Translations under genes and position numbers: made by a program
Part shown: positions 26,211 through 34,959 of the stretch, piece after piece
Layout of the letters: every line of letters begins with the position of its first letter
Position numbering within the stretch: the stretch's first letter is position 1
From: Gammaproteobacteria bacterium
GTDB lineage: Bacteria; Pseudomonadota; Gammaproteobacteria; Pseudomonadales; Azotimanducaceae
DNA length: 64,000 nucleotides
Direction of reading: 5' to 3'
NCBI GenBank assembly: GCA_002725995.1
Contig: PBRQ01000013.1
Span: 71,854-135,853 of the forward strand
Notes under the pieces: generated by a model
The model's input: the letters and a program-made list of their open reading frames with translations, nothing else
The model's database searches: none
Told to the model about the DNA's origin: nothing

Positions 26211-27224
26211 ATGAATTTTGTTGGTAGCCATATTCTCTCCATTTCCCAGTTTGACCGTCAGGCTATCAGGACGGTATTCGAGGTTGCTGACCAGATGCTT
26301 CCCTACGCCAACCGTCAGCGCATCACCCGCGTTCTTGAGGGCGCAATACTCGGAAACATGTTCTTCGAACCCAGCACCCGTACACGGGTAAGTTTTGGCT
26401 GCGCCTGGAACCTGCTTGGCGGTGAGGTCAGAGAAACAACAGAGGTGAAGGCTTCCGCCATCGCCAAGGGCGAATCTTTATACGATACAGCCCGAGTCCT
26501 CAGTGGTTACAGTGACATGATCGTCATGCGTCACCAGCTTGAAGGCTCCGTTGATGAATTCGCTGTAGCGAGTCGGGTACCAGTCGTCAACGGCGGTGAT
26601 GGCGCCAATGAGCACCCCAGTCAGGCCCTACTTGACCTCTACACCATCCGCAAGGAGATGAAGGACCGGGGTAAAGATATCGATGGGATTCGTATTGCAC
26701 TGGTGGGTGACCTGCGTTACGGGCGCGCGGTACATTCTCTGTGCAAACTGCTGATGCTGTATGAAAACATGCATTTCATCCTTATTTCGCCACCGGAACT
26801 CGCTCTGTCAAAGGAATACGTCGATGACATCAAGCGTGCCGGGCACAAGGTAGAGGAATCGGATGAACTTCAATCTGGTATCGGCCACGCAGACATTCTT
26901 TACCTTACGAGAACCCAGGAAGAGCGGTTTCCAAATCAGGCTGAGGCAGATAGGTACAAGGGGCTGTTTCGTCTCAATCAGTCGATTTACACTGAGTACT
27001 GCGAGCCAAATACGGTAATCATGCATCCCCTGCCCAGGGACTCCAGGGGAAATGCAAATGAGCTGGACAATGACCTGAACGAAAACCCCAACCTCGCCAT
27101 ATTTAGACAGACGGACAATGGTGTGCTAATTCGGATGGCCCTGTTTGCCCTGATTCTGGATGTGGTAGACAAGGTTGAGGAAACCTCCAGTACAGTCAAC
27201 TGGTATACGGCAAGACGATTTTAG
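26211..27224 (+). CDS. pyrB: Aspartate carbamoyltransferase catalytic subunit
   Basis: A 337-residue enzyme joining carbamoyl phosphate to aspartate in pyrimidine synthesis. FFEPSTRTRVSF is the carbamoyl-phosphate loop. KASAIAKGESLYDT carries the mobile loop Ser-Lys region. GDGANEHPSQALLDLYTI (His-Pro-x-Gln), ALVGDLRYGRAVHSL, LYLTRTQEERF and MHPLPRDSRG complete the site. The sequence resembles E. coli PyrB more than the dodecameric pseudomonad type with PyrC'. No pyrI is adjacent. It sits in tandem with the LysR gene. An ornithine-type carbamoyltransferase is unlikely because LPR and the aspartate loop are ATCase-like. Confidence 0.9.
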   Translation: MNFVGSHILSISQFDRQAIRTVFEVADQMLPYANRQRITRVLEGAILGNMFFEPSTRTRVSFGCAWNLLGGEVRETTEVKASAIAKGESLYDTARVLSGYSDMIVMRHQLEGSVDEFAVASRVPVVNGGDGANEHPSQALLDLYTIRKEMKDRGKDIDGIRIALVGDLRYGRAVHSLCKLLMLYENMHFILISPPELALSKEYVDDIKRAGHKVEESDELQSGIGHADILYLTRTQEERFPNQAEADRYKGLFRLNQSIYTEYCEPNTVIMHPLPRDSRGNANELDNDLNENPNLAIFRQTDNGVLIRMALFALILDVVDKVEETSSTVNWYTARRF

Positions 27225-27276
27225 CGCAGTACATCGGATTGAATGGCCCTGCGCCGAATCTTCAGTGGCATCTGCT

Positions 27277-27298
27277 GGGCGCCCCCAACTCGGCGCCC
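27277..27298. terminator. Hairpin between convergent pyrB and CoA-transferase genes
   Basis: GGGCGCC (27277-27283) and GGCGCCC (27292-27298) form a perfect seven-base stem with an eight-base loop. It lies 52 bases after the pyrB stop and directly against the end of the minus-strand gene. There is no T tract on either side, so termination is possible but not certain. Confidence 0.35.
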
Positions 27299-27300
27299 CC

Positions 27301-29598
27301 TTAGACTGGTGGTTTAGGTGTAGCAATCGTTCCAGCTTCAGTAAATGCGTCAACTTCAGCATCCGTATAACCTACAGAGAGCAGCACTTCACGATTCTGC
27401 TCCCCCACCCACTGCGCCGTGGTCGGCACATTGGCTGGAGTCCTGGAAAAGCGGAAGAAGTTTGCGATGGCTGTCACCGAGCCGAACCGATCATGGTGAA
27501 TTCCACTAACATTAGTCCCCAGATCAGAAAAATATGGGTTATCGATCTGGTCAGAGCGTACCACCACCACGGGTGCAACAGGTGCCCCCATTTTGATGAA
27601 CCGCTCCTTTAGCGTCTCCCTGGCTATGTCGGCAAAAGCAGTGGCAAGTGCATTTGTCAGCTCACTTTCAACGCCCTGTTGCCGAGCCAAATCCCACGAA
27701 GTCCAATCCACCAGCTGATCACCGAATGCATCGGTAATTTTCTCCCAATCCTGCGCATTTCTGGCGACACAGATCGCCCAACCATCCTGGACCTCATACA
27801 GCCGGTTGACTGCGGATCGTCCAAGGGAACTGGCGGTCACATCTGGCTCTGGTGCTCCATCAAATTTCACAATCTGACTGGTCTGGGCAGCCATCGAGGC
27901 CGCCACCTGGTTAGTCGATACGGCGCGGCCCTCACCATCTCTATCTCGTTGGGCGATGGACACGATGATGCCGTACACCGCCATCATGCCTGCGAACAGG
28001 TCTGCCATGGGCATGCTGCTGTATACGGGCTGCTCATCCGCCTCACTACCCAATGTAAACATCTGCCCGGACAGTGCCTGCATCAGCAGGTCGAAGGATG
28101 GACGCCCATGCCAGCTCTTTGCCGCACCAAAACCACTAATCCAGCAGTAGACAATTTTAGGGTTCAATGCCTTAACCGTCGCATAGTCAAGGCCGAGTTT
28201 TTCAGGAGAACCCGGAATCATCGCCTGCAGCAGGACGTCAGCCGACTTGATAAGGCGTTCAACGACCTTGCGTCCTTCAGGCGTACGCGAATCTACAGCA
28301 ACACTTTTCTTGCCGACATTAATGCCCAGACAGGCAAGACCGCCACTTCTGAAGCCTTCACCAGCCAGCGGCTCTACCTTTATGACTTCAGCACCCAGTT
28401 CAACCAATAGTCGACCAGCCGTGGGGCCAGCCAGAAATCCGGTAAAATCCAGGACTCTTATTCCCGTAAGGGGGTGATCCGGCAGTGAGGCTTCGCTCTC
28501 TTCCGCTTTGGCCTTCTGATTCTCGAGGGAAGCGATAATCTCTTCCTTTTCCGCACCAAGAACCGGCGCTGGAGCCGGACCCGGCACATCGGCTCCTTCA
28601 AATACAAGCGGCATGGCGACCTGCCTGACCTGCCCAACCTCAGGATCCTCCACGACGGCAACCATACCGTTTTCAATTACCAGATCGCTGGCAACAAACT
28701 GATCCCGGTTATTGACCGCCGAGCCTGGTACGCCGAATTCAGCAAAGCGCTCTACCCATTCCGCCTGGGTTCTTGCGGCGAAAAGGCCATTTAGAATTTC
28801 CTCAAGCGCCGGTTGATCATCAGGTCCAACATAGGGTGCGGTCGCAAATCGCGGGTCATCCAGTAGCTTCGTGTCAAGACAGTCAACGAGTCGTTTGAAA
28901 AAAATAGGGTTAGCACAGGCAATCCCTACCCAGCCATCGCTGGCTCGAAAAACACGCCACCCCTGCCCAAGTCCCAGTGGTGACGGGGCACCCAGTGCCG
29001 GCATGGGCGGTATTTTGTCTGAAAAGGAAGCCTGGTAGCCGGCGATGTAGGCGCCAATGGTTGTCCAGGGTACACGTACTTCCTGACCGCAACCGGTCCG
29101 TTGCCGCACCAGGATTGCTGCGGCAATGGCTCCAGACAGGGTACCACCGGCTGCGATGCTGATAGTTTGCAGCACCGGAAACGCCGGTCCGTCGCGATAA
29201 GCAGCTGTGCCGGCCATGACTCCAGCAAGTGCAGACGCAAGCTCATCGTCCTCGGGAAGCGCCGAGTAGGGCTCAGCATCCGCATAGGGTGGCGCAAATG
29301 CGAGGATCTGGTCGTCCGTTGGCTGGTAGCCCTCCAAATGCGACCGACTACCGCCGACGATGATGACGTCTGCCGAGGCGAGCAGTTTTCCATATTCAGG
29401 ATCTTCCGCTTTCAGCACTATGCTCTTTTTGCCACGATTCCAGCTGTAGTGGCCGCTTGGCTGGCGAGAATGGTCGCCACCCGCCGGTTCAAGCTTAATG
29501 ACTTCTGCGCCGGAATCCCGCAGGACTACACCTGCAATTGCGATGGCAATACCTGCGTTGACCTCGACCACACGCAGTTTTTCAAGTGGCGTACTCAA
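27301..29598 (-). CDS. Tandem double class III CoA-transferase (CaiB/BaiF) fusion
   Basis: A 765-residue protein with two complete class III CoA-transferase domains. Domain 1 (about 1-360) has DSGAEVIKLEPAGGD and DELASALAG. Domain 2 (about 375-765) has LAGPTAGRLLVELGAEVIKVEPLAGEG and RPSFDLLMQALSG. Each has an Asp at the place of the catalytic residue. A charged linker (EIIASLENQKAKAEESEAS) joins them. I chose TTG 29598 because GGAG lies seven bases upstream and homology starts two codons later. A frame to ATG 29676 would add 26 unrelated residues. Such doubles occur in actinobacterial and proteobacterial steroid- or terpenoid-degrading strains, but the substrate is unknown. Confidence 0.85.
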   Translation of the reverse strand: MSTPLEKLRVVEVNAGIAIAIAGVVLRDSGAEVIKLEPAGGDHSRQPSGHYSWNRGKKSIVLKAEDPEYGKLLASADVIIVGGSRSHLEGYQPTDDQILAFAPPYADAEPYSALPEDDELASALAGVMAGTAAYRDGPAFPVLQTISIAAGGTLSGAIAAAILVRQRTGCGQEVRVPWTTIGAYIAGYQASFSDKIPPMPALGAPSPLGLGQGWRVFRASDGWVGIACANPIFFKRLVDCLDTKLLDDPRFATAPYVGPDDQPALEEILNGLFAARTQAEWVERFAEFGVPGSAVNNRDQFVASDLVIENGMVAVVEDPEVGQVRQVAMPLVFEGADVPGPAPAPVLGAEKEEIIASLENQKAKAEESEASLPDHPLTGIRVLDFTGFLAGPTAGRLLVELGAEVIKVEPLAGEGFRSGGLACLGINVGKKSVAVDSRTPEGRKVVERLIKSADVLLQAMIPGSPEKLGLDYATVKALNPKIVYCWISGFGAAKSWHGRPSFDLLMQALSGQMFTLGSEADEQPVYSSMPMADLFAGMMAVYGIIVSIAQRDRDGEGRAVSTNQVAASMAAQTSQIVKFDGAPEPDVTASSLGRSAVNRLYEVQDGWAICVARNAQDWEKITDAFGDQLVDWTSWDLARQQGVESELTNALATAFADIARETLKERFIKMGAPVAPVVVVRSDQIDNPYFSDLGTNVSGIHHDRFGSVTAIANFFRFSRTPANVPTTAQWVGEQNREVLLSVGYTDAEVDAFTEAGTIATPKPPV

Positions 29599-29739
29599 AC
29601 CGATTCTCCAGACTAGTTTCGACCAAGAATAAGCTACTTGTTCCACTACTGACAAGGTGTTCAGCAGGAATTCCATGGCAGGCCTATCTGCTATACTACG
29701 GCGCTCTTATCTTATGGCTCAATTTTTCAGTAATCAGGC

Positions 29740-30190
29740 GATGCAGGCCCAATACGACAACCCTAATTTCGGCCTCGGCGAAACCATCAAACCTGCTTAG
29801 GGATCAGGTCAATCGCTTTGCTGCAGATGAAATCGCACCACGCGCCGCTGAAATTGATACCAGTAACGAGTTCCCACCAGACCTATGGAAGAAGATGGGT
29901 GAGATGGGACTGCTCGGCATCACGGTCTCAGAAGAATATGGCGGTGCAGGCCTCGGCTATCTTGCCCATTGTGTCTGCATCGAAGAAATATGTCAGGCAA
30001 ACTAATCTCGGTACTGGTGGAATCCGGCGCCGACGTTACTGCAGGCACTCCCCTCGTTGTACTTGAAGCCATGAAAATGGAGCACACGATATGTGCACCT
30101 GCCTTTGGCACAGTGGAGACAATACACTTTTTTGTTGATGATCTGGTGGAAGAAGGTATCGAATTGCTGGACTTCGCGCCCAGCTTTTGA
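29740..30190 (+). pseudogene. Deletion scar: liuA 5' end joined to liuD 3' end
   Basis: From ATG 29740 the text reads NPNFGLGETI, then after a frameshift near 29794-29800 LLRDQVNRFAADEIAPRAAEID, WKKMGEMGLLGITVSEEYGG and LGYLAHCVCIEE. This is the start of isovaleryl-CoA dehydrogenase (LiuA). Near 29988-29991 it switches, with a change of frame, to SGKLISVLVESGADVTAG, EAMKMEHT (biotin lysine) and VDDLVEEGIELLDF, the C-terminal biotinyl domain of methylcrotonyl-CoA carboxylase alpha (LiuD). The order liuA-liuB-liuC-liuD is common. One deletion of several kilobases would remove the rest of liuA, all of liuB and liuC, and most of liuD. The etf genes beside it are intact. Confidence 0.85.
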
Positions 30191-30243
30191 CAGTTTTCAT
30201 CCCCGGCACCTGAACTGTCGCTCAAATGCCAGGGATGGAAAGC

Positions 30244-31173
30244 CTACAGCAGGGCATCCAATTCCGGGACGGCCTTAAAGAGGTCAGCAACAAGTCCATA
30301 GTCCGCGACCTGGAATATTGGCGCGTCTTCGTCCTTGTTTATTGCAACGATAACCTTGCTGTCCTTCATTCCCGCCAAGTGCTGAATAGCGCCGCTGATA
30401 CCTACAGCTATGTACAGGTCCGGTGCGACAATCTTACCTGTCTGACCAACCTGCATATCATTGGGGACAAAGCCTGCGTCTACCGCGGCTCGAGATGCAC
30501 CAATGGCGGCACCCAGCTTGTCTGCAACTGATTCCAGCAGGGCAAAGTTTTCACCGTTTTGCATGCCCCTGCCGCCAGAAATAATAATACTGGCCGCAGT
30601 TAATTCAGGTCGCTCCAGTTCGGCAATCTCTTCCTTATCCCATGAGGACAAACCCTCATCCTTGGCGATATCAAGATTCTCGATTGTGGCGCTGCCACCA
30701 TCTGCTGCAGCCGGATCAAAGGCTGTGCCCCTGACGGTCAGCACCTTGATTGAGTCAGTCGATTGTACTGTCGCAATAGCGTTCCCGGCATAGATCGGAC
30801 GCTCAAAGGTGTCTTCACTTACAACGCCGCTGATATCAGAAATCTGGGCAACATCTAACAGTGCTGCTACGCGAGGCATAAAATTTTTGCCGGAAGCAGT
30901 GGTTGCAGAGAGTATGTGAGAGTAATTTGAACCAATTTCAACAATCAGGGCAGCAATATTTTCTGCCAGGTCATGGCTGTAAGCATCATTGTCAGCAACC
31001 AATACCTTGTTCACACCAGCAACCTTAGCAGCAGTTTCGCCCGCCGCCGCACATCCAGCGCCAGCGATCAGCACTTCGATATCTCCGCCGATTGCCTGTG
31101 CTGCAGCAATAGCCACGAGGGCGGAAGCCTTAACTGAACTGTTATCATGTTCTGCTACTACAAGAATACTCAT
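30244..31173 (-). CDS. etfA: Electron transfer flavoprotein alpha subunit
   Basis: A 309-residue FAD-binding subunit of ETF, which carries electrons from acyl-CoA dehydrogenases to ETF:ubiquinone oxidoreductase. The N-terminal domain begins [23 protein letters not shown]. The C-terminal FAD domain has [52 protein letters not shown] and [20 protein letters not shown], all textbook EtfA blocks. It follows etfB with a four-base overlap (31170-31173). Confidence 0.96.
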   Translation of the reverse strand: MSILVVAEHDNSSVKASALVAIAAAQAIGGDIEVLIAGAGCAAAGETAAKVAGVNKVLVADNDAYSHDLAENIAALIVEIGSNYSHILSATTASGKNFMPRVAALLDVAQISDISGVVSEDTFERPIYAGNAIATVQSTDSIKVLTVRGTAFDPAAADGGSATIENLDIAKDEGLSSWDKEEIAELERPELTAASIIISGGRGMQNGENFALLESVADKLGAAIGASRAAVDAGFVPNDMQVGQTGKIVAPDLYIAVGISGAIQHLAGMKDSKVIVAINKDEDAPIFQVADYGLVADLFKAVPELDALL

Positions 31174-31922
31174 GAGATCACCTTCGCTTCATTTTTCAGT
31201 TTGTCTACCAACTCTTCAACCGACTCAACGATTATTCCGGCTTGCCTTGCAGAGGGCGGCGTCACTTTCAGTGTTTTCACCGTTGGTGTGACGTCAACAC
31301 CAAGATCCTCTGGCGTGAAGGTATCGATGGTCTTTTTCTTCGCCTTCATGATATTTGGTAGTGATGCGTAGCGTGGTTCATTCAACCTTAGGTCGGTCGT
31401 AATAATAGTCGGCAACTTAACAGTAATTGTTTCAAGGCCCGCATCAACTTCACGGGTAACCGTAGCAGTGCCATCACCAACCTGCAGTTCCGAGGCAAAT
31501 GTGGCCTGGGATAATCCAGCCAGCGCAGCCAGCATTTGTCCTGTCTGGCTATTGTCGCCATCGATCGCCTGCTTGCCGGTGATAATTATCTGTGCCTGTT
31601 CCTTGTCTACGATCGCCTTGAGGACCTTGGCAATAGCGAGGGGCTGTACTTCTTCTTCAGTTTCGACAAGGATTCCCCTGTCAGCACCCAGCGCCAGCGC
31701 TGTTCTGATTTGCTCCTGGCAGGCACTCGCGCCTACTGACACGACAATTACTTCTTCTGCGGTGCCCGCTTCTTTCAGGCGAACCGCTTCTTCAATGGCA
31801 ATCTCATCAAAAGGATTGACTGACATTTTTACGTTATTTAGATCGACACCCGTGTTGTCACCTAGAACGCGAATATTCACGTTGTAGTCTACGACACGCT
31901 TGACAGCTACAAGAACTTTCAT
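31170..31922 (-). CDS. etfB: Electron transfer flavoprotein beta subunit
   Basis: A 250-residue AMP-binding ETF subunit. [14 protein letters not shown] starts the fold; [32 protein letters not shown] and [23 protein letters not shown] are the nucleotide-binding and subunit-contact blocks. The ETF recognition-loop region [28 protein letters not shown] is the docking site for acyl-CoA dehydrogenases. AGAGGA lies six bases before the ATG. First gene of the etfBA unit, divergent from the ETF-QO gene. Confidence 0.96.
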   Translation of the reverse strand: MKVLVAVKRVVDYNVNIRVLGDNTGVDLNNVKMSVNPFDEIAIEEAVRLKEAGTAEEVIVVSVGASACQEQIRTALALGADRGILVETEEEVQPLAIAKVLKAIVDKEQAQIIITGKQAIDGDNSQTGQMLAALAGLSQATFASELQVGDGTATVTREVDAGLETITVKLPTIITTDLRLNEPRYASLPNIMKAKKKTIDTFTPEDLGVDVTPTVKTLKVTPPSARQAGIIVESVEELVDKLKNEAKVIS

Positions 31923-32203
31923 GCAATTCCTCTGCTAGTGTTAAGTAAATCCGGGGACATTTAGGAACATGCCAAGAATGACATGTGGTCCGCTTTAAAG
32001 CGCGCGTATTCTGCCGGTTTCTAGCTCTAGAATCAATAGCTGAAGGTAATATCAAGACGTCTGATGCGCCCTGTTTGCAGGGCTTATTCTTTACCCTTGG
32101 CCTGCTCTATATTATCCCCTATAAATATTAGTGATTTCCTTTGGCTACCAACATTACATACAATACAGGCTATCTATATCTGTGATTCTAGGAGTGTCTG
32201 CAC

Positions 32204-33862
32204 ATGGAAAGAGAGTCCATGGAATTTGACCTAGTGGTAGTTGGCGGAGGACCGGCTGGCCTCGCGACTGCCATCAAATTTGCACAGCTTGCTAAAGAAG
32301 CCGGAGATGAGTTTACCGTGTGCCTGGTTGAAAAAGGCTCTGAGATTGGCGCCCATATTCTCTCCGGTGCAGTCGTTGAAACGCGGGCACTGGACGAACT
32401 GTTTCCTGATTGGAAGGAATTGGGGGCACCGGTGAACAACCCCGTCACAGATGATCATGTCTACTATCTGCTGGGTGACAACCTGGGTATAAAGCTGCCC
32501 TCCTTCCTGGTCCCCCTGGCGCTGCATAACAAGGGTAACCACGCAATCAGCCTCGGCAACCTGTGCCGCTGGCTGGGTGAGAAGGCAGAGGAACTGGAAG
32601 TCAATATATTCCCGGGCTTCGCCGCGAGTGAGGTTCTATACAACGAAGATGGCGCGATAAAGGGGGTTGCAACCGGCGACATGGGTATCGGCGCTGATGG
32701 AGAGCAAAAATCGACCTATACCCCCGGCTATGAATTACATGCCAAATACACCGTTTTTGCTGAAGGCTGCCGGGGGCACCTGGGAAAACAGTTGATACAG
32801 AAATTTGATCTGCGCAAAGATGCTGAAACGCAGCACTATGCGATTGGGCTGAAGGAAATCTGGGACATTGACCCGGACAAGCATGTACCAGGCAAGGTCC
32901 TACATACCATCGGCTGGCCTCTTGGGCATCTGCCGGGGTGCACACTGGGCGGATCATTTCTCTACCACCTTGAGAATAACCAGGTGGCTGTCGGACTGGC
33001 CGTTGACCTAGGTTATACGAACCCGCACATGAGTCCCTTTGATGAGTTCCAGCGATTCAAACATCACAAGGTGATAAAGCACTACCTGGATGGCGGCAAA
33101 AGGGTTGCCTACGGTGCAAGGTCAGTTGCTAAAGGCGGACTCCAGGCGGTACCTAAGCTCACAATGCCAGGAGCCCTGCTGGCAGGTGATGAAGCCGGAT
33201 TCCTCAATAACCTGAAGCAGAAGGGAACGCACACCTCAATGAAGACTGGCATGATGGCTGGGGAAACGGTTTATGAGGCTGTCAAAGCTGGCACCAGTGG
33301 CGATGAACTGAGCAATTATGAAACGGCCTTCAAAAATTCCTGGGTGTACGAAGAGATGTATGCAGCACGGAACATCATTCCAACACAACATAAACTCGGA
33401 TTATTCTTCGGCTCAGCCTTTGCCTGGGTTGACCAGTACATTTTCAGGGGCAGGATGCCCTTTACCCTTACAGATTCAAAACCCGATCATGAGCAATTGA
33501 TGCTGGCCAGCAAATGTGCCAAGCCTAATTACCCGAAACCCGATGGTAAAATCAGCTTTGACAAGCTGTCATCGGTATTTTTGTCCAATACCTCCCACGA
33601 AGAAGACCAGCCCAGTCACCTGCAACTCACCGATGAGAATATTCCCATCCACTCTAATCTCCTTCTCTACGATGAGCCAGCCCAGCGATACTGTCCGGCA
33701 GGTGTCTATGAAGTAGTCGAAGCAGAGGATGGCAGCAAGAAATTCCAGATCAATGCACAGAATTGCGTTCACTGCAAAACATGTGACATCAAGGACCCGG
33801 CCCAAAACATCACCTGGGTTGTACCAGAGGGCGCCGGCGGACCCAACTACGGCAATATGTAG
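32204..33862 (+). CDS. etfD: Electron transfer flavoprotein-ubiquinone oxidoreductase
   Basis: A 552-residue membrane-associated FeS flavoprotein that oxidises reduced ETF and reduces ubiquinone. DLVVVGGGPAGLATAIKFAQLA is the FAD loop, and EKGSEIGAHILSGAVVE, GCRGHLGKQLIQKFDL and AGDEAGFLNNLKQKGTHTSMKTGMMA are family signatures. The C-terminal domain binds one 4Fe-4S cluster through CPAGVYE, CVHCKTCDI and their neighbours. AGGAG lies ahead of ATG 32204. With etfBA it completes the electron path from acyl-CoA dehydrogenases to the quinone pool. Confidence 0.97.
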   Translation: MERESMEFDLVVVGGGPAGLATAIKFAQLAKEAGDEFTVCLVEKGSEIGAHILSGAVVETRALDELFPDWKELGAPVNNPVTDDHVYYLLGDNLGIKLPSFLVPLALHNKGNHAISLGNLCRWLGEKAEELEVNIFPGFAASEVLYNEDGAIKGVATGDMGIGADGEQKSTYTPGYELHAKYTVFAEGCRGHLGKQLIQKFDLRKDAETQHYAIGLKEIWDIDPDKHVPGKVLHTIGWPLGHLPGCTLGGSFLYHLENNQVAVGLAVDLGYTNPHMSPFDEFQRFKHHKVIKHYLDGGKRVAYGARSVAKGGLQAVPKLTMPGALLAGDEAGFLNNLKQKGTHTSMKTGMMAGETVYEAVKAGTSGDELSNYETAFKNSWVYEEMYAARNIIPTQHKLGLFFGSAFAWVDQYIFRGRMPFTLTDSKPDHEQLMLASKCAKPNYPKPDGKISFDKLSSVFLSNTSHEEDQPSHLQLTDENIPIHSNLLLYDEPAQRYCPAGVYEVVEAEDGSKKFQINAQNCVHCKTCDIKDPAQNITWVVPEGAGGPNYGNM

Positions 33863-33896
33863 CGGCCTTTTGTTCAGGAGCCCTCTGTTAACGAGC

Positions 33897-33928
33897 CTCT
33901 TGCCTGCCAGGTTCAGGGCAGGCAAGGG
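33897..33928. terminator. Strong hairpin between convergent etfD and FeS-subunit genes
   Basis: CTTGCCTGCC (33899-33908) pairs perfectly with GGCAGGCAAG (33917-33926), extended by a T-G and a C-G pair, around an eight-base loop. It lies between the 3' ends of two convergent genes, so it is probably a bidirectional transcription stop. There is no long T tract. Confidence 0.5.
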
Positions 33929-33933
33929 AGCAA

Positions 33934-34959
33934 TCAGGAAATTTCTTTCCAGTCGATAATGGCAGGGTCCTTGTCGTGGCTCGGAAACATATCCGGCCAG
34001 TGCCTGGCGATAAGGATGTCCATCAACTCAGACTTCTCACCACTGCGAGTTTTTTCCATCTCGGCCTTGAGCGTCTCCAGCGCTTCCAGGACCCTATCGC
34101 CAAACAGGGAAATAAGGTATTCGTCGGGAATACGCGATTTACGGGTATCGTGGTCGCCGTCCTTATCAAAGGCTGTCGGCCCGAGGGGTGGTACATAGAA
34201 CACATTGGGCTCGGTACCATATTCCCCGTGCAGAGGTAGTGCCACTTTCCATTTCTCGACCAGTTTCCACACTGGTCCTTCTTCGTCATCCCGAAAGGCA
34301 ACGTGCCGCAGGCGACCGGGGCACTGCCTTACACAGGCCGGTGCCACGCCCTGCTCTATACGGGGAAAGCAGAAGATACATTTCTGTGCCGTCTTCTCCT
34401 CTTCATTGAAATAGATTTTCTTGTAGGGGCAGGCCGACATACAGAAGCGATAGCCGCGGCACCGGTCCTCATCGATGACGACAATCCCGTCCTCCGGCCG
34501 CTTACTAATGGCGTTGCGTGGACAAGCCGCCTGACACGCCGGGTTTGAGCAGTGATTGCAGATCCTCGGTAGATAAAAGAAATATCCATTAGGGTACTCG
34601 CCACCGCCCTGATCCTCATCCCAGTTTGGACCCCACTCAGGTTTGTTTATCGGCTTCAGTCGTGTCATGTCACTGGCGCCGTCAAAGAAGAGCGTCTCCT
34701 GGTTTGATTTGACCGGCTCCCCAAAGTCAGCACGAGTTGGCAGGTGCCCAGCCTTGGCCCGACCATTGGCGAAACCACCACCCATCGACTCCCAGTCCTT
34801 TGGTGTACCGCGCCCCGGCATGGTGTTGACGGTATTCCACCACATATAGTCCATCCCTTTACGCTTAGTCCAGATACGCTTACAGGCTATAGTGCAGGTC
34901 TGGCAACCCAGGCACTTGTTCAGGTCCATGACCATTGAAATCTGTTGTTTTGTCATCAC
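33934..34959 (-). CDS. FeS subunit of a type II DMSO reductase-family enzyme
   Basis: A 341-residue electron-transfer subunit close to EbdB/DdhB/NarH. Four Cys groups bind clusters: CLGCQTCTIAC (15-27), CNHCSNPACQAAC, CRGYRFCMSACPYKK and CIFCFPRI with CVRQC. In the third group an aromatic residue replaces one Cys, as in NarH, predicting one 3Fe-4S and three 4Fe-4S clusters. It has no signal peptide and would be carried across the membrane by the Tat-tagged partner. It overlaps the alpha gene by four bases (34956-34959). The heme-b gamma subunit and TorD-like chaperone that usually follow are absent: the next gene is the convergent etfD. Confidence 0.92.
   Translation of the reverse strand: MMTKQQISMVMDLNKCLGCQTCTIACKRIWTKRKGMDYMWWNTVNTMPGRGTPKDWESMGGGFANGRAKAGHLPTRADFGEPVKSNQETLFFDGASDMTRLKPINKPEWGPNWDEDQGGGEYPNGYFFYLPRICNHCSNPACQAACPRNAISKRPEDGIVVIDEDRCRGYRFCMSACPYKKIYFNEEEKTAQKCIFCFPRIEQGVAPACVRQCPGRLRHVAFRDDEEGPVWKLVEKWKVALPLHGEYGTEPNVFYVPPLGPTAFDKDGDHDTRKSRIPDEYLISLFGDRVLEALETLKAEMEKTRSGEKSELMDILIARHWPDMFPSHDKDPAIIDWKEIS

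Noticed and set aside
27679-28410. A 243-codon plus-strand open frame inside the double CoA-transferase gene
   Set aside because: It is fully antisense to a well-supported gene, has no ribosome site and no recognisable domain; a shadow frame.
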